Assembly: GCF_019697375.1 (NCBI RefSeq)
Contig: NZ_JAHCDI010000004.1
Location: 3,025,324-3,089,323 of the forward strand
DNA from: Micromonospora tarapacensis
GTDB lineage: Bacteria; Actinomycetota; Actinomycetes; Mycobacteriales; Micromonosporaceae
Direction: 5' to 3'
DNA length: 64,000 bases
Shown: in pieces, positions 47,864 to 57,026 of the stretch
Position numbering within the stretch: the first letter of the stretch is position 1
How the letters are laid out: each line of letters opens with the position of its first letter
The notes under the pieces: generated by a model
Databases searched by the model: none
Seen by the model: the letters and a program-made list of their open reading frames with translations, nothing else
What the model was told of the DNA's origin: nothing
Program-made: the position numbers and the translations under genes

Positions 47864-50083
47864 CTACCCGCGACGCAGGCAGGTGACGGCGTTCGGGTGG
47901 ACGGGAGGATCGGCCGACCGCTTGGCGAACTCGGTGTAGCCCAACTGCGCGCCGGTCCGGCGGGCGAAGCGGTTCCGGCTGTACACGCAGATCGTGCCCA
48001 CGTCCAGCCGCTCCAGCGCGGCGGCCACCTCGTCTTCGGCGGGCCGCTGGGCGGCCGGGCCGCCGTTGGCGAACCGGGTCAGCAGCAGCCGGTCCCGCGA
48101 GAACTGCGAGTTCAGGTCGTACTCGATCAGGAAGAAGTCACGTGGCAGGACCACCCGCGCCCGGGTGGTCAGCACCGGGATGGTCCGCATGATGCTCGCC
48201 GGCGCGAGCACGAGCCCGTCCGGGCGGTCGAGGCCCACGATGAACTGCGCGATGGCCTGCCGCTCCGGCCGGATCTTCCAGGTGCGCTCGTCGTGCACCA
48301 ACACCCCGCTGCGCTCGTCCCACATCGGGACGGCGTAGACCGCGAACGAGGCCACCATCGCTCCGGCCAGCACCAGAGAGACCAGCGCCCGTAGGCTACG
48401 CAGTCGGGTTGGCAGCCAGACGGTGCACAGCAGGCCGATGAGTGCCGGCAGGGCGAGCAGCCACGGCACCCGCCACAGCACCACCGAGATGCCGGTGAGC
48501 GCGCTGAGCCACTCCAGCACTCCGGGCACCAACAGCACGCTCAGCGTGACCGCGCCGCCGGCTGCCAGCAGCGCCGGGGTGCGGCGGCGGGCCAGCAACG
48601 GGCCGCACCACAGGGCAAGGCCGCCGATCACGCCGACGATGCCGATCTCGAAGGTTCGCCGGTAGGTGTGCGCGGCGTCGTAGAAGTTGACGTCTGTCGC
48701 GGCGGCGGTCGCCGATCCGAGGACCAACTGGGTGATGATCACCGCCCCGAGCGGGTACGTCAGCGTGGCCACCCCGACGATGAGCGCCGACTTCCAGCGT
48801 CCCACCAGCAGCATCATCAGGGCCGCCCCGCCCACCAGCAGCGGCAGGATGATGGCGGCCGTGGTGGTGAGCCCGGTCGCGGTGATCGACAGCGCGACGA
48901 TCAGCAGCAGCCCGCGCCGGGAGCGGTCGTCGAACCAGCGGGTCAGGTAGAGCCACATCAACGGCACGACCGCGGAGACGAACATGCCCTTGCCCTGGTA
49001 GAGCCGGGGCAGATGGAAGGTGCCCAGGGCGGCGTCCGGGCCACAGACCAGCGCGAGGAAGGCGACGGCCACGGTGAAGGCGAGCACCGGGCGCCGCGGC
49101 GCCCAACGCTGCACCAGTCGCCAGAGCGCCAGCACGGCCAGTACGGCCATGACCGGCAGCAGCACGTACCACGTCGCCGAGACGGCGGGGATGCCGAGGA
49201 GCCGGGCGAGTGCACCGGCGAGGACCTCGATGCTGGCGATCGGGGGCTGCGAAGCCATCGCCGGCAGCACGTTCTCGCTGAACAGGAAGTCGTTGAGCGG
49301 CACGTTGTCCCGCTCGGCGACCCACACCGACCGGCCGACGTAGTAGATGTCGTCCGGGGTGCTGCGGGCGAGGAAGAGCGAGGCCACGGCGGCTGCGCCG
49401 CCGATCACCAGCGCGTACCCCGACTGCCAGGCGGTGGGCGCCGGTGCCGGCGACCGGGTGGCCGGCGTGAGCCGCCAGCTTCGCCAGGTCAGCAGCACCG
49501 CACCGACGGCCGCCACGATCCCGGCGGAGGCCGGCACCCACCAGGAGATGCCGGCCCCGGCCGGGGTACCCGCCACGCCGGCGGTGATCGCCGCGCCGGT
49601 GCCGGCCAACAGCACCAGCGCCGTCCACCAGCGCCCGGCGACCGGCATCCGGTCGCGGTGGCCCGCCGTCCCGCGCGTCGCGGCAGGCCCGGAGTCAGCT
49701 CCGCCGGCGGGCTCGGCAGCGGCACCGGCGGCGGGCCCGGAGTCAGCGCCGGAGGTCGTCGGCACCGCGCGGCGACGCCGGGCCAGGGCGAGCCGGACCA
49801 GCAGGGCGAGCAGGGCCAGCGCCGGGCTCGCCACCAGCCAGACCCGCAGCGTCAGTGAGGGGGCGAGGCCCAGCGGCAGGGCGGCGTGGTAGAGCAGCGT
49901 CCACAGCGCGAACGCCAGCACCGCACCGTCGGTCAGCACGGCGGGCACCGCGGCGAGCCCCGCCCGGACGCTGCCCCACACCGCCCGGGTCCGGCGCGGA
50001 CCGGCGGGCGCGGCGGCGGGGCCGACGGTCTCGTCGGCCGTCGCCGGGGTTGGTGCGGCGACGGCAACGGTCTCGTCGGTCAT
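47864..50083 (-). CDS. large multi-pass membrane protein of unknown function
   Basis: A 739-residue protein with a polar, Ala/Pro-rich N-terminus, 14 or more hydrophobic helices and a C-terminal soluble domain of about 120 residues (WKIRPERQAIAQFIVGLDRP to the end). The segment RSTPDDIYYVGRSVWVAERD after the third or fourth helix resembles the first external loop of GT-C-type proteins, so a lipid-linked sugar or phosphate transfer role is possible. I chose ATG at 50083 (MTDETVAV) with AGAGGA upstream. It lies between the teichoic-acid polymerase gene and the TetR gene on the same strand. Confidence 0.7.
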   Translation of the reverse strand: MTDETVAVAAPTPATADETVGPAAAPAGPRRTRAVWGSVRAGLAAVPAVLTDGAVLAFALWTLLYHAALPLGLAPSLTLRVWLVASPALALLALLVRLALARRRRAVPTTSGADSGPAAGAAAEPAGGADSGPAATRGTAGHRDRMPVAGRWWTALVLLAGTGAAITAGVAGTPAGAGISWWVPASAGIVAAVGAVLLTWRSWRLTPATRSPAPAPTAWQSGYALVIGGAAAVASLFLARSTPDDIYYVGRSVWVAERDNVPLNDFLFSENVLPAMASQPPIASIEVLAGALARLLGIPAVSATWYVLLPVMAVLAVLALWRLVQRWAPRRPVLAFTVAVAFLALVCGPDAALGTFHLPRLYQGKGMFVSAVVPLMWLYLTRWFDDRSRRGLLLIVALSITATGLTTTAAIILPLLVGGAALMMLLVGRWKSALIVGVATLTYPLGAVIITQLVLGSATAAATDVNFYDAAHTYRRTFEIGIVGVIGGLALWCGPLLARRRTPALLAAGGAVTLSVLLVPGVLEWLSALTGISVVLWRVPWLLALPALIGLLCTVWLPTRLRSLRALVSLVLAGAMVASFAVYAVPMWDERSGVLVHDERTWKIRPERQAIAQFIVGLDRPDGLVLAPASIMRTIPVLTTRARVVLPRDFFLIEYDLNSQFSRDRLLLTRFANGGPAAQRPAEDEVAAALERLDVGTICVYSRNRFARRTGAQLGYTEFAKRSADPPVHPNAVTCLRRG

Positions 50084-50236
50084 CGACACGGGCGTCCTCT
50101 TCGTGGCACGGGCGGGTACGCGCCGAACGGCGGGCCGCCGCGCGATCTCCGCCGAGGGTAGTAGCCGGCCTCGGCGCGCCGCACCGGGGCCGACCTGCGG
50201 GTGGGCTGGACCAGCGGTGGTCAGCGCGGCCGGCAC

Positions 50237-50875
50237 TCAGCCGGTGGTCGGCGCCGCCCGCTGTCGGGGCAGCGCGTCCGGGGCGCCGAGCCCGAGCGCC
50301 ACCGACTCGACCAGGGTCTCCAGATAGCTGTCCGTGACCGGCGTCCGCGCGATGGCGAGCCGCCAGTACAGCGGCCCGACGATCAGGTCGACCGCGGCGT
50401 CCGGGTCGGTGGCGGCGGGCAGTTCGCCGCGCCGGATCGCCCTGGCGATCAGTTGACCGGCGATCTCCTGCTGCCGGGTCCGCAGCACCCGCCGGAGGGT
50501 CTCGTCGATTGTCGGGTTGCGGGCCGCCTCGGCCAGCAGGTCGGGGATGATCTGCGAGGCCAGCGGGTGCCGCAGCGCGTGCGCCACCACCTGGAACAGC
50601 AGCGCCAGGTCGCCGCGCAGGCTGCCGGTGTCCAGCGCGGGCAGCCGACCGCCCGCGGCGGCGGCGACCACCTCCAGCACGAGATCGAGCTTCGAGTTCC
50701 ACCGGCGGTAGATCGCGGTCTTGCTGACCCCGGCCCGGCGGGCCACCGCCTCGATGGAGAGCCGGCCGTAGCCGACCGCGGCGAGTTCCTGCATGAGGGC
50801 ACGACGGATGGCCGTGGTGATCTCACCACGGAGCACCGCCGCGCCAGCGGGTGCGCGCCTCTTTCCGGTCGTCAC
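50237..50875 (-). CDS. TetR/AcrR-family transcriptional regulator
   Basis: A 212-residue regulator. The N-terminal helix-turn-helix reads YGRLSIEAVARRAGVSKTAI followed by YRRWNSK, and the C-terminal ligand domain is of the TetR_C type (VVAHALRHPLASQIIPDLLAEA). I chose GTG at 50875; a TTG at 50917 is in frame but has no ribosome-binding site. It is divergent from the TagGH-type exporter genes and may repress them through a site in the shared promoter region. Confidence 0.88.
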   Translation of the reverse strand: MTTGKRRAPAGAAVLRGEITTAIRRALMQELAAVGYGRLSIEAVARRAGVSKTAIYRRWNSKLDLVLEVVAAAAGGRLPALDTGSLRGDLALLFQVVAHALRHPLASQIIPDLLAEAARNPTIDETLRRVLRTRQQEIAGQLIARAIRRGELPAATDPDAAVDLIVGPLYWRLAIARTPVTDSYLETLVESVALGLGAPDALPRQRAAPTTG

Positions 50876-50917
50876 CTGGGGCTCTTCTCGACTGTCACGA
50901 GGAACAATGTACCGCAA

Positions 50918-50936
50918 GGACGCTACGGTTGCGTCC
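50918..50936. promoter_or_regulatory. candidate operator between tetR and the TagGH-type exporter
   Basis: GGACGC-N7-GCGTCC at 50918-50936 is an inverted repeat with 6-bp arms in the 178-bp divergent region. Position and symmetry fit a TetR-type operator. Confidence 0.4.
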
Positions 50937-51053
50937 CGACGTGTTTCGGACTACTGTCCACGCAGCGGCGGAGCGGCGCTCCACGCACTGGCCACGCCAT
51001 TTTCATCGTCGCGAACAACCCGCCCGGCACGACAGATCGGAGCGCCCAACCCC

Positions 51054-51950
51054 ATGGCCAACCTGCTGGCCGACCCCGACTCCGGCCTCACCCCAGCCCA
51101 ACTGGCCGCCCGACACGGGCTGCGGGTGGCCGGCCAGCGGCCCTCGCTGGGCCGCTACAGCGGCCAACTGTGGCGCTACCGGCACTTCATCTCCGCGTAC
51201 TCCCATGCGAAGCTGACCGCCTCGTTCAGCAATGCCCGGCTCGGGCAGCTGTGGCAGGTGCTCACCCCGCTGACCAACGCGGCGGTCTACTACCTGATCT
51301 TCGGTCTGGTGCTCGAACAGAACCGGGGGATGGACAACTTCATCGCCTACCTCACCACCGGTCTGTTCATCTTCAACTTCACCCAGACCAGCCTGATGCA
51401 GGGCACCCAGGCGATCAGCGGCAACCTCGGGCTGATCCGCGCCCTGCACTTCCCCCGGGCCTCGCTGCCCCTGGCCATCACCGCCACCCAGCTCCAGCAG
51501 CTGCTCGGCTCGATGGTGGTGCTGCTCGGCATCGTGGTGGCCACCGGAGAGCCGATCACCCTGATGTGGCTGATGCTGGTGCCGACGGTGCTGCTCCAGA
51601 CGGTCTTCACCGCCGGGCTGGCCATGGCGATGGCCCGGCTGGGCGCCAAGGCGACCGACCTGAGGCAGGTCATGCCCTTCATCCTGCGAGCGTGGATGTA
51701 CGGCTCCGGCGTGCTCTACAGCGTCGACCTGTTCGCCGAGAACCTGCCGGGCTGGGCCACCACCGTGGTGCAGTTCAACCCGATGCTGGTCTACATCGAG
51801 CTGGCCCGGATGTCCCTGCTGGAGAACTCCCACCTGCTCAACGACTCGCTGCCGATGACCTGGCTGATCGCGCTCGGTTGGGCGGTCGTCGCCGGCTTCG
51901 GTGGGTTTTTCTACTTCTGGCGCGGCGAACAGGAGTACGGCCGTGGTTGA
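51054..51950 (+). CDS. polysaccharide/teichoic acid ABC exporter permease (TagG type)
   Basis: A 298-residue ABC-2 membrane protein with six helices; the pattern LGQLWQVLTPLTNAAVYYLIFG at the first helix and YGSGVLYSVDLFAEN before the last ones is typical of Wzm/TagG permeases. It would move the finished undecaprenyl-linked polymer across the membrane. ATG at 51054, with GGAGCG upstream. Its stop overlaps the ATPase start by 8 bases. Confidence 0.88.
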   Translation: MANLLADPDSGLTPAQLAARHGLRVAGQRPSLGRYSGQLWRYRHFISAYSHAKLTASFSNARLGQLWQVLTPLTNAAVYYLIFGLVLEQNRGMDNFIAYLTTGLFIFNFTQTSLMQGTQAISGNLGLIRALHFPRASLPLAITATQLQQLLGSMVVLLGIVVATGEPITLMWLMLVPTVLLQTVFTAGLAMAMARLGAKATDLRQVMPFILRAWMYGSGVLYSVDLFAENLPGWATTVVQFNPMLVYIELARMSLLENSHLLNDSLPMTWLIALGWAVVAGFGGFFYFWRGEQEYGRG

Positions 51951-52761
51951 TCACCTTGAGATGTCCAATGATGTGACGGTGACCCTGCCCCGGATCCAGG
52001 AGCGGATCCCGACCGTGGTGGTGGACGAGGCGCACGTCGTCTACCGGGTGCACCAGGGAGCCACCGGCAATCCCAACCCGGTGGCCGCGCTCAAGCGAAT
52101 GGTCACCCGCTCCTCGGCGCCGAACGTGCGCGAGGTGCACGCGGTTCGCGGGGTCAGCTTCACCGCGTACCGCGGGGAGGCGATCGGGCTGATCGGCAGC
52201 AACGGCTCCGGCAAGTCGACGCTGCTGCGGGCCATCGCCGGGCTGCTGCCGGTGGAGCGTGGCACGGTCTACATCCAGGGGCAGCCGTCGCTGCTCGGGG
52301 TGAACGCCGCCCTGCTCAACGACCTGCCCGGCGAGCGCAACGTCACGCTCGGCTGCCTGGCCATGGGCATGTCCCCGGCGGAGGCGCAGCGCAGGCTTCC
52401 CGAGATCATCGAATTCTCCGGGATCAACCAGCGCGGCGACTTCGCCTCGTTGCCGATGCGCACCTACTCCTCCGGCATGGCGGCCCGGCTGCGCTTCGCC
52501 ATCGCCGCGGCGAAACAGCACGACGTGCTGCTGATCGACGAGGCGCTGGCGACCGGCGACAAGGCGTTCCGCAAGCGTAGTGAGCAGCGGGTCCGAGAGC
52601 TGCGGGAAAGCGCCGGCACGGTGTTCCTGGTCAGCCACCAGCTCTCCTCCGTGCGGGACACGTGTGAACGCACCATCTGGCTCGAATCGGGCGAAATCCG
52701 GATGGACGGCCCGACTCTCGATGTGCTGACGGCCTACGAGGCATTTACGAACGGCAAGTAG
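51943..52761 (+). CDS. polysaccharide/teichoic acid ABC exporter ATPase (TagH type)
   Basis: A 272-residue ATPase with Walker A GSNGSGKST (85-93), a variant signature YSSGMAARL, and Walker B VLLIDEALATGD, the form seen in TagH/Wzt ATPases. It ends soon after the ATPase core without a Wzt-type C-terminal carbohydrate-binding domain. GTG at 51943 (AGGAG upstream) overlaps the permease stop. It powers export of the cluster's polymer. Confidence 0.9.
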   Translation: MVDHLEMSNDVTVTLPRIQERIPTVVVDEAHVVYRVHQGATGNPNPVAALKRMVTRSSAPNVREVHAVRGVSFTAYRGEAIGLIGSNGSGKSTLLRAIAGLLPVERGTVYIQGQPSLLGVNAALLNDLPGERNVTLGCLAMGMSPAEAQRRLPEIIEFSGINQRGDFASLPMRTYSSGMAARLRFAIAAAKQHDVLLIDEALATGDKAFRKRSEQRVRELRESAGTVFLVSHQLSSVRDTCERTIWLESGEIRMDGPTLDVLTAYEAFTNGK

Positions 52762-52785
52762 AGTTTGGGTGAACGCGCGACACCG

Positions 52786-52826
52786 CGCGGGCCGCGCCGC
52801 CTCGTTACGGGGCGGCGCGGCCCGCG
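52786..52826 (+). terminator. strong hairpin terminator after the exporter operon
   Basis: A 16-bp perfect stem (CGCGGGCCGCGCCGCC at 52786-52801, complement at 52811-52826), followed by TTAT, 24 bases after the ATPase stop. Confidence 0.75.
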
Positions 52827-52913
52827 TTATGGTTCATCCCGTCGCCGTGTTGGCAGCACCTTCCGTTCATGTGCCCCACCGATGCCATTCATCCCCGAGA
52901 GCGAGGACCGGCA

Positions 52914-54419
52914 ATGACGCAGGACCAGACCACCGACCCGGGCACCATGCCGGAAAGTCCGGCCCCGTGGCGCCCCTCACGGACGGTGGCCGTGGTGCTG
53001 GCCGGCGGCACCGGGACCCGGCTGGGCCTCGGCATCCCCAAACAACTGCTGAAGATCGCCGGTAAGCCGATCATCGAGCACACGCTGGCCGTCTTCGAGG
53101 CCGCGCCCGAGATCGACGAGATCATCGTGCTGATGGCCACCGGTCACGTCGCACAGGCACAGCAGATCGTCGACAAGGCCGGCTTCCGCAAGGTCACCAA
53201 GGTGATCGAGGGCGGCGACACCCGCAACGCCACCACCCGCGTCGCGCTGGACGCGGTGGGCGACGCGGACTGCAACATCCTCTTCCACGACGCGGTGCGG
53301 CCCCTGCTCAGCGGCCGGATCGTCCGGGCGTGCGTGAACGCGCTGTGGACCTACTCGGCGGTCGACGTGGCCATCCCGTCGGCCGACACGATCATCCAGG
53401 TCGATGAGCACGAGTGCATCACCGACATCCCCGTCCGGGCCACGCTGCGCCGGGGCCAGACCCCGCAGGCGTTCCGCTCCGGCACCATCCGGGAGGCGTA
53501 CCGCCGGGCCGAGGGCGACCCCAACTTCGCCGCCACCGACGACTGCGGCGTGGTGCTGCGCTACCTGCCCGAGGTGCCGATCAAGGTCATCGACGGCTCG
53601 GACGAGAACATCAAGGTCACCCACCCCGTCGACGTGCACCTGGCCGACAAGTTGTTCCAGCTGGCCGCCGCCCAGGTGCCCCGGCTGACCGACCGTCGCG
53701 CCTACAGCGACGAGGTCTCCGGCCGCACGATCGTCGTCTTCGGCGGCAGCTACGGCATCGGCCACGACCTGACCGAGCTGGCCCGCCGCCACGGCGCGCA
53801 GGTCTTCCCGTTCAGCCGCTCCAGCACCGGCACCCACGTGGAGCGCCCCGAGGACGTCGCGGCGGCACTGAAGACCGCCTTCGACGCCACCGGCCGCATC
53901 GACCACGTCGTGGTCACCGCCGGGGTCCTGGAGAAGGGCGCGCTGGCGGAGATGGACCAGGCGACCATCGACCGGGTGCTACAGGTCAACTTCGTCGGCC
54001 CGGTGACCATCGCCCGGCAGGCCCTGCCCTACCTCCAGCACACCAAGGGCCAGCTGCTGCTCTACACGTCCAGCTCCTACACCCGTGGGCGGGCGGACTA
54101 CGCGCTCTACTCGGCCACCAAGGCCGCCCTGGTCAACCTCACCCAGGCGCTGTCGGACGAGTGGGCGGAGTTCGGCGTACGGGTCAACGTCATCAACCCG
54201 GAACGCACCGCCACCCCGATGCGGACCAAGGCCTTCGGCGCGGAACCGGAGCACACTCTGCTCGCCGCCGAGACCGTCGCACAGGCGTCGCTGGACGTGC
54301 TGATCTCGGATCTCACCGGCCAGGTGATCGACGTACGCCGACCGCCGGGGGAGGCGCCGGCCGCCGCCGCGGTCCCCACCCAGACCGATCGATCGGCCAG
54401 CACCGCTACCGTCGGCTGA
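52914..54419 (+). CDS. bifunctional cytidylyltransferase/SDR reductase (CDP-ribitol synthesis, Bcs1-like)
   Basis: A 501-residue fusion. Residues about 20-255 are an IspD/TarI-type cytidylyltransferase (VVLAGGTGTRLGLGIPKQLL, DAVRPLLSG, TPQAFRSG). Residues about 260-480 are a short-chain dehydrogenase with GGSYGIG and YALYSATKAAL (YxxxK). The same fusion, Bcs1 of Haemophilus influenzae type b, reduces ribulose-5-phosphate and couples the ribitol-5-phosphate to CTP. So the likely product is CDP-ribitol, the donor for the phosphotransferase-type polymerases of this cluster. ATG at 52914, GAGGA upstream. The substrate is inferred from the family. Confidence 0.88.
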   Translation: MTQDQTTDPGTMPESPAPWRPSRTVAVVLAGGTGTRLGLGIPKQLLKIAGKPIIEHTLAVFEAAPEIDEIIVLMATGHVAQAQQIVDKAGFRKVTKVIEGGDTRNATTRVALDAVGDADCNILFHDAVRPLLSGRIVRACVNALWTYSAVDVAIPSADTIIQVDEHECITDIPVRATLRRGQTPQAFRSGTIREAYRRAEGDPNFAATDDCGVVLRYLPEVPIKVIDGSDENIKVTHPVDVHLADKLFQLAAAQVPRLTDRRAYSDEVSGRTIVVFGGSYGIGHDLTELARRHGAQVFPFSRSSTGTHVERPEDVAAALKTAFDATGRIDHVVVTAGVLEKGALAEMDQATIDRVLQVNFVGPVTIARQALPYLQHTKGQLLLYTSSSYTRGRADYALYSATKAALVNLTQALSDEWAEFGVRVNVINPERTATPMRTKAFGAEPEHTLLAAETVAQASLDVLISDLTGQVIDVRRPPGEAPAAAAVPTQTDRSASTATVG

Positions 54420-54450
54420 CCGACCCTCAAAGCGCGAAGGCGACACCGAG

Positions 54451-56150
54451 ATGCGTGGTGAGCTGGTCCGGAAGTTGACCGCACGGGCTTTGGCCACCGG
54501 CGGGGCGGTCGTGGCGTTCCTGGTGGTCGCGCTGACCGGCGCGACCACCTGGGGGCTCTGTCTGGCGGTGGCCGCGCTCGCCGCCACTGCCTGGGAGCGC
54601 CGGGTCCGCCCCGGCGCCGACAACGTCGCGGAGACGGCGCTGATCGCGGCCGGGATCCTGGTCGGCTACGCCCGGCGGCTCGACGCCGGGTTCGACCCGG
54701 CCCTGGCCGCCACCGCCCTGGTGCTGCTCGGTCTGGTGCTGGCCGCCGGCCCGCTGCGCCAGGCCGGCAACCTGGAGATCCGCGCCGCCAACCTGCCGGT
54801 ACGCACCTGGGTGCCGCAGGTCGCCGCGCGTGGCGGCGACATCGTGGCGGGGTGCTCGCCATGCTGGCCGTCGCCGCCCTCGCCGGCCTGCCCGCCGCCG
54901 TCGTACTGGTGGCGAGCCTGCTGGCGGGTGCCGCCGTCGGCACCGCCGCCCTCGACCTGGCCCGGCGGCGGTTCCGGCCGCCCGCCGGCGGCTCGGCGGT
55001 CGCTCGGGCACTGCGCCGGCACCAGCCCGAGTTCGTCCTGCACTTCTCCGCCCCGCCCGGCTCGGAGTACCAGGTCACCATGTGGCTGCCCTACCTGGAA
55101 CGGATCGGCCGGCCCTTCGTGGTGATGCTGCGGGAGCCGGAGTCCCTGCCGGCCATCGCGGCGGCCACCACCGCGCCCGTCGTCTACTGCCCCACCCTGC
55201 GCACCATGGACGACGCGCTGGTGCCGAGCCTGCGGGTGGCGTTCTATGTCAACCACGGTGCGAAGAACAGCCACTGCATCCGGTTCACCCAGCTCACCCA
55301 CGTGCAACTGCACCACGGCGACAGCGACAAGGCCCCCAGCGCCAACCCGGTCTCGGCGATCTTCGACCGGATCTTCGTAGCCGGTGAGGCGGCGATCGAC
55401 CGGTACGCCCGGGCCGGGATCGACATCCCGGCCGAGAAGTTCGTGGTGGTCGGTCGCCCGCAGGTCGAGGCGATCGAGGTGCGCCCGCAGCCGGCGGGCG
55501 GGCCGGCCAACCCGACGGTGCTCTACACCCCCACCTGGACCGGGCACCACGCCGACGCCGACTACTGCTCGCTACCGGTCGCCGAGCCGCTGCTGCGGCG
55601 GCTGCTGGACCGGGGTGCCACGGTCATCCTGCGGGCCCACCCCTACACCGCGCAGAACCCGGCCTCGGCCCGGCAGTTGGGGCGGCTGCACGACCTGCTC
55701 GCCGCCGACCAGTCCCGCAGTGGACGGCAGCACCTCTACGGCGCCGCAGCGAGCCGGCTCACCCTGGCCGAGTCGATCAACCGGGCCGACGCGCTGGTCT
55801 CCGACATCTCCGGCGTCGTCTCCGACTGGCTCTACTCGGGCAAGCCGTACGCGATCACCGACATGGGCGCCGACGGCGACCGGTTCGTCGAGCGGTTTCC
55901 GCTGGCCACCACCGGCTACGTGCTCCGCCGGGACATGGCCGACGTGGACGACGTACTGACCCGGCTCCTCGACACCGACCCGCTCGCCGAGGCCCGCTGG
56001 GCGGCCCGGCGGCGCTACCTGGGCGACTTCCCCGCCGACTCGTACGCCGAGGTGTTCCTGGCCGCCGCCCGGCGCGAGCTGGACCCGGCCGCCTGGACCG
56101 CACCCGCGCCACGCGCCGCGACCGGTGCGCCCCTCTCCCCCGCCACCTGA
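54451..56150 (+). CDS. CDP-glycerol/CDP-ribitol phosphotransferase family protein, frameshifted
   Basis: The reading begins at ATG 54451, runs through four hydrophobic helices to RGGDIVAG near 54850, and must then shift frame to continue LAMLAVAALAGLPAAVVLV and the catalytic domain to 56150. Adding one G to the GGGG run at 54849-54852 gives one protein of about 566 residues. Catalytic-domain motifs are LHHGDSDKAPSANPV, VLYTPTWTGHH, LRAHPYTAQN and ALVSDISGVVSDWLYSGKPY. It parallels the paralogue at 45986-47746 and directly follows the CDP-ribitol synthesis gene. The frameshift may be an artefact. Confidence 0.78.
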
Positions 56151-56173
56151 GGTCGTCCTGTCGACACCGCTCT

Positions 56174-56206
56174 GCTGATCCTCGTACCCGGCAGCCGGGG
56201 ATCAGC
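56174..56206. terminator. hairpin between convergent genes
   Basis: GCTGATCC (56174-56181) pairs with GGATCAGC (56199-56206), with further CCGG/CCGG pairing inside the loop, between the phosphotransferase stop at 56150 and the minus-strand stop at 56202. Confidence 0.5.
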
Positions 56207-56776
56207 TGATCCGGCCGGCGATCTGGAGCGTGTTCAGGTAGTGCTTGCGTACCGTCGCCGACGGGCGGGCGTCGATCATGTCGCGGATGCCGGTGAACAA
56301 CGTCTTCCGCTGCCAGGGTGTCGCGGCGATGCGGCCGGAGTAGGTGGAGAGCAGGGTCAGGTACGTCGTAGATCCGTTCGACCTGGTGGAAGAAGTCGTC
56401 GCCGCCCGGTGGTGACACGTGCTCGGTGGCGACGATCGCCAGGTGGCCGCCGGGGCGCAGCAGCTCGGCGGCCCGGCGGTAGGCGACCTGCGGATCCAGC
56501 CAGTGCCACGACATGGCGGCGAAGACGAGGTCGAACGGCTTCTGGTCGCCGGCCTCCCACCGCTCGAAGGACGACACCACGACGCGCACGTCCCCACGGC
56601 CGGCGAGCACGCGACGGGCCACCGCCGCCAGTTCCCGCCCCGGTTCCAGGGTGACCACCTGCCAGCCGCGCGCCAGCAGGTCACGGGTGGCCTGGCCGGT
56701 GCCCGTACCGATCTCCAACGCCCTGGCCGGCCCGGCCAGCAGGCCCGTGCTCGCGGCCATCGCCCAGCTTGATACG
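56202..56776 (-). pseudogene. decayed class I SAM-dependent methyltransferase
   Basis: The minus strand reads ARALEIGTGTGQATRDLLA (SAM motif I), VVTLEPGRELAAVARRVLAG, FDLVFAAMSWHWLDPQVAY and LRPGGHLAIVATEHV, then breaks after HQVERIYD. The tail YLTLLSTYSGRIAATPWQR to QIAGRIS and a stop is in another frame. Compared with family members, about 40 N-terminal residues and about 45 internal residues are missing. The 5' end of the remnant stops just short of the long palindrome at 56790-56840, which may have arrived with or caused the truncation. Confidence 0.75.
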
Positions 56777-56789
56777 GCGCGAGAAGCAC

Positions 56790-56840
56790 GAGATCTTGGA
56801 CAGTTTCCGTTCTTCGCGAACGGAAACTGTCCAAGATCTC
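56790..56840. repeat. palindromic element, copy 2
   Basis: A perfect palindrome with 23-bp arms and the 5-nt loop TTCGC. The inner 20 bp of each arm (ATCTTGGACAGTTTCCGTTC and its complement) are identical to copy 1 at 30525-30569, while the loops differ. It separates the decayed methyltransferase from a 21-bp minisatellite. Confidence 0.8.
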
Positions 56841-56900
56841 GGCGGACCTGCCGGCAGCGGGGCGACCGGTGGGTGGCTGGGGCGACGGGTGGCGGTCGGC

Positions 56901-57026
56901 GCGGTGGCGGGGACGCCATGCGCGGTGGCGGGGACGCCATGCGCGGTGGCGGGGACGCCATGCGCGGTGGCGGGGACGCCATGCGCGGTGGCGGGGACGC
57001 CATGCGCGGTGGCGGGGTCGCTATGC
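56901..57026. repeat. 21-bp minisatellite, six copies
   Basis: Five identical tandem units beginning GCGGTGGCGGGGACGCCATG and a sixth diverged unit ending at the stop of the small Cys-rich protein gene on the minus strand. Unit length is a multiple of three, but the array lies after that gene's stop codon. Confidence 0.85.

Noticed and set aside
56901..57026. CRISPR array
   Set aside because: Direct tandem repeats without spacers and no cas genes; the same holds for the other arrays in the window.
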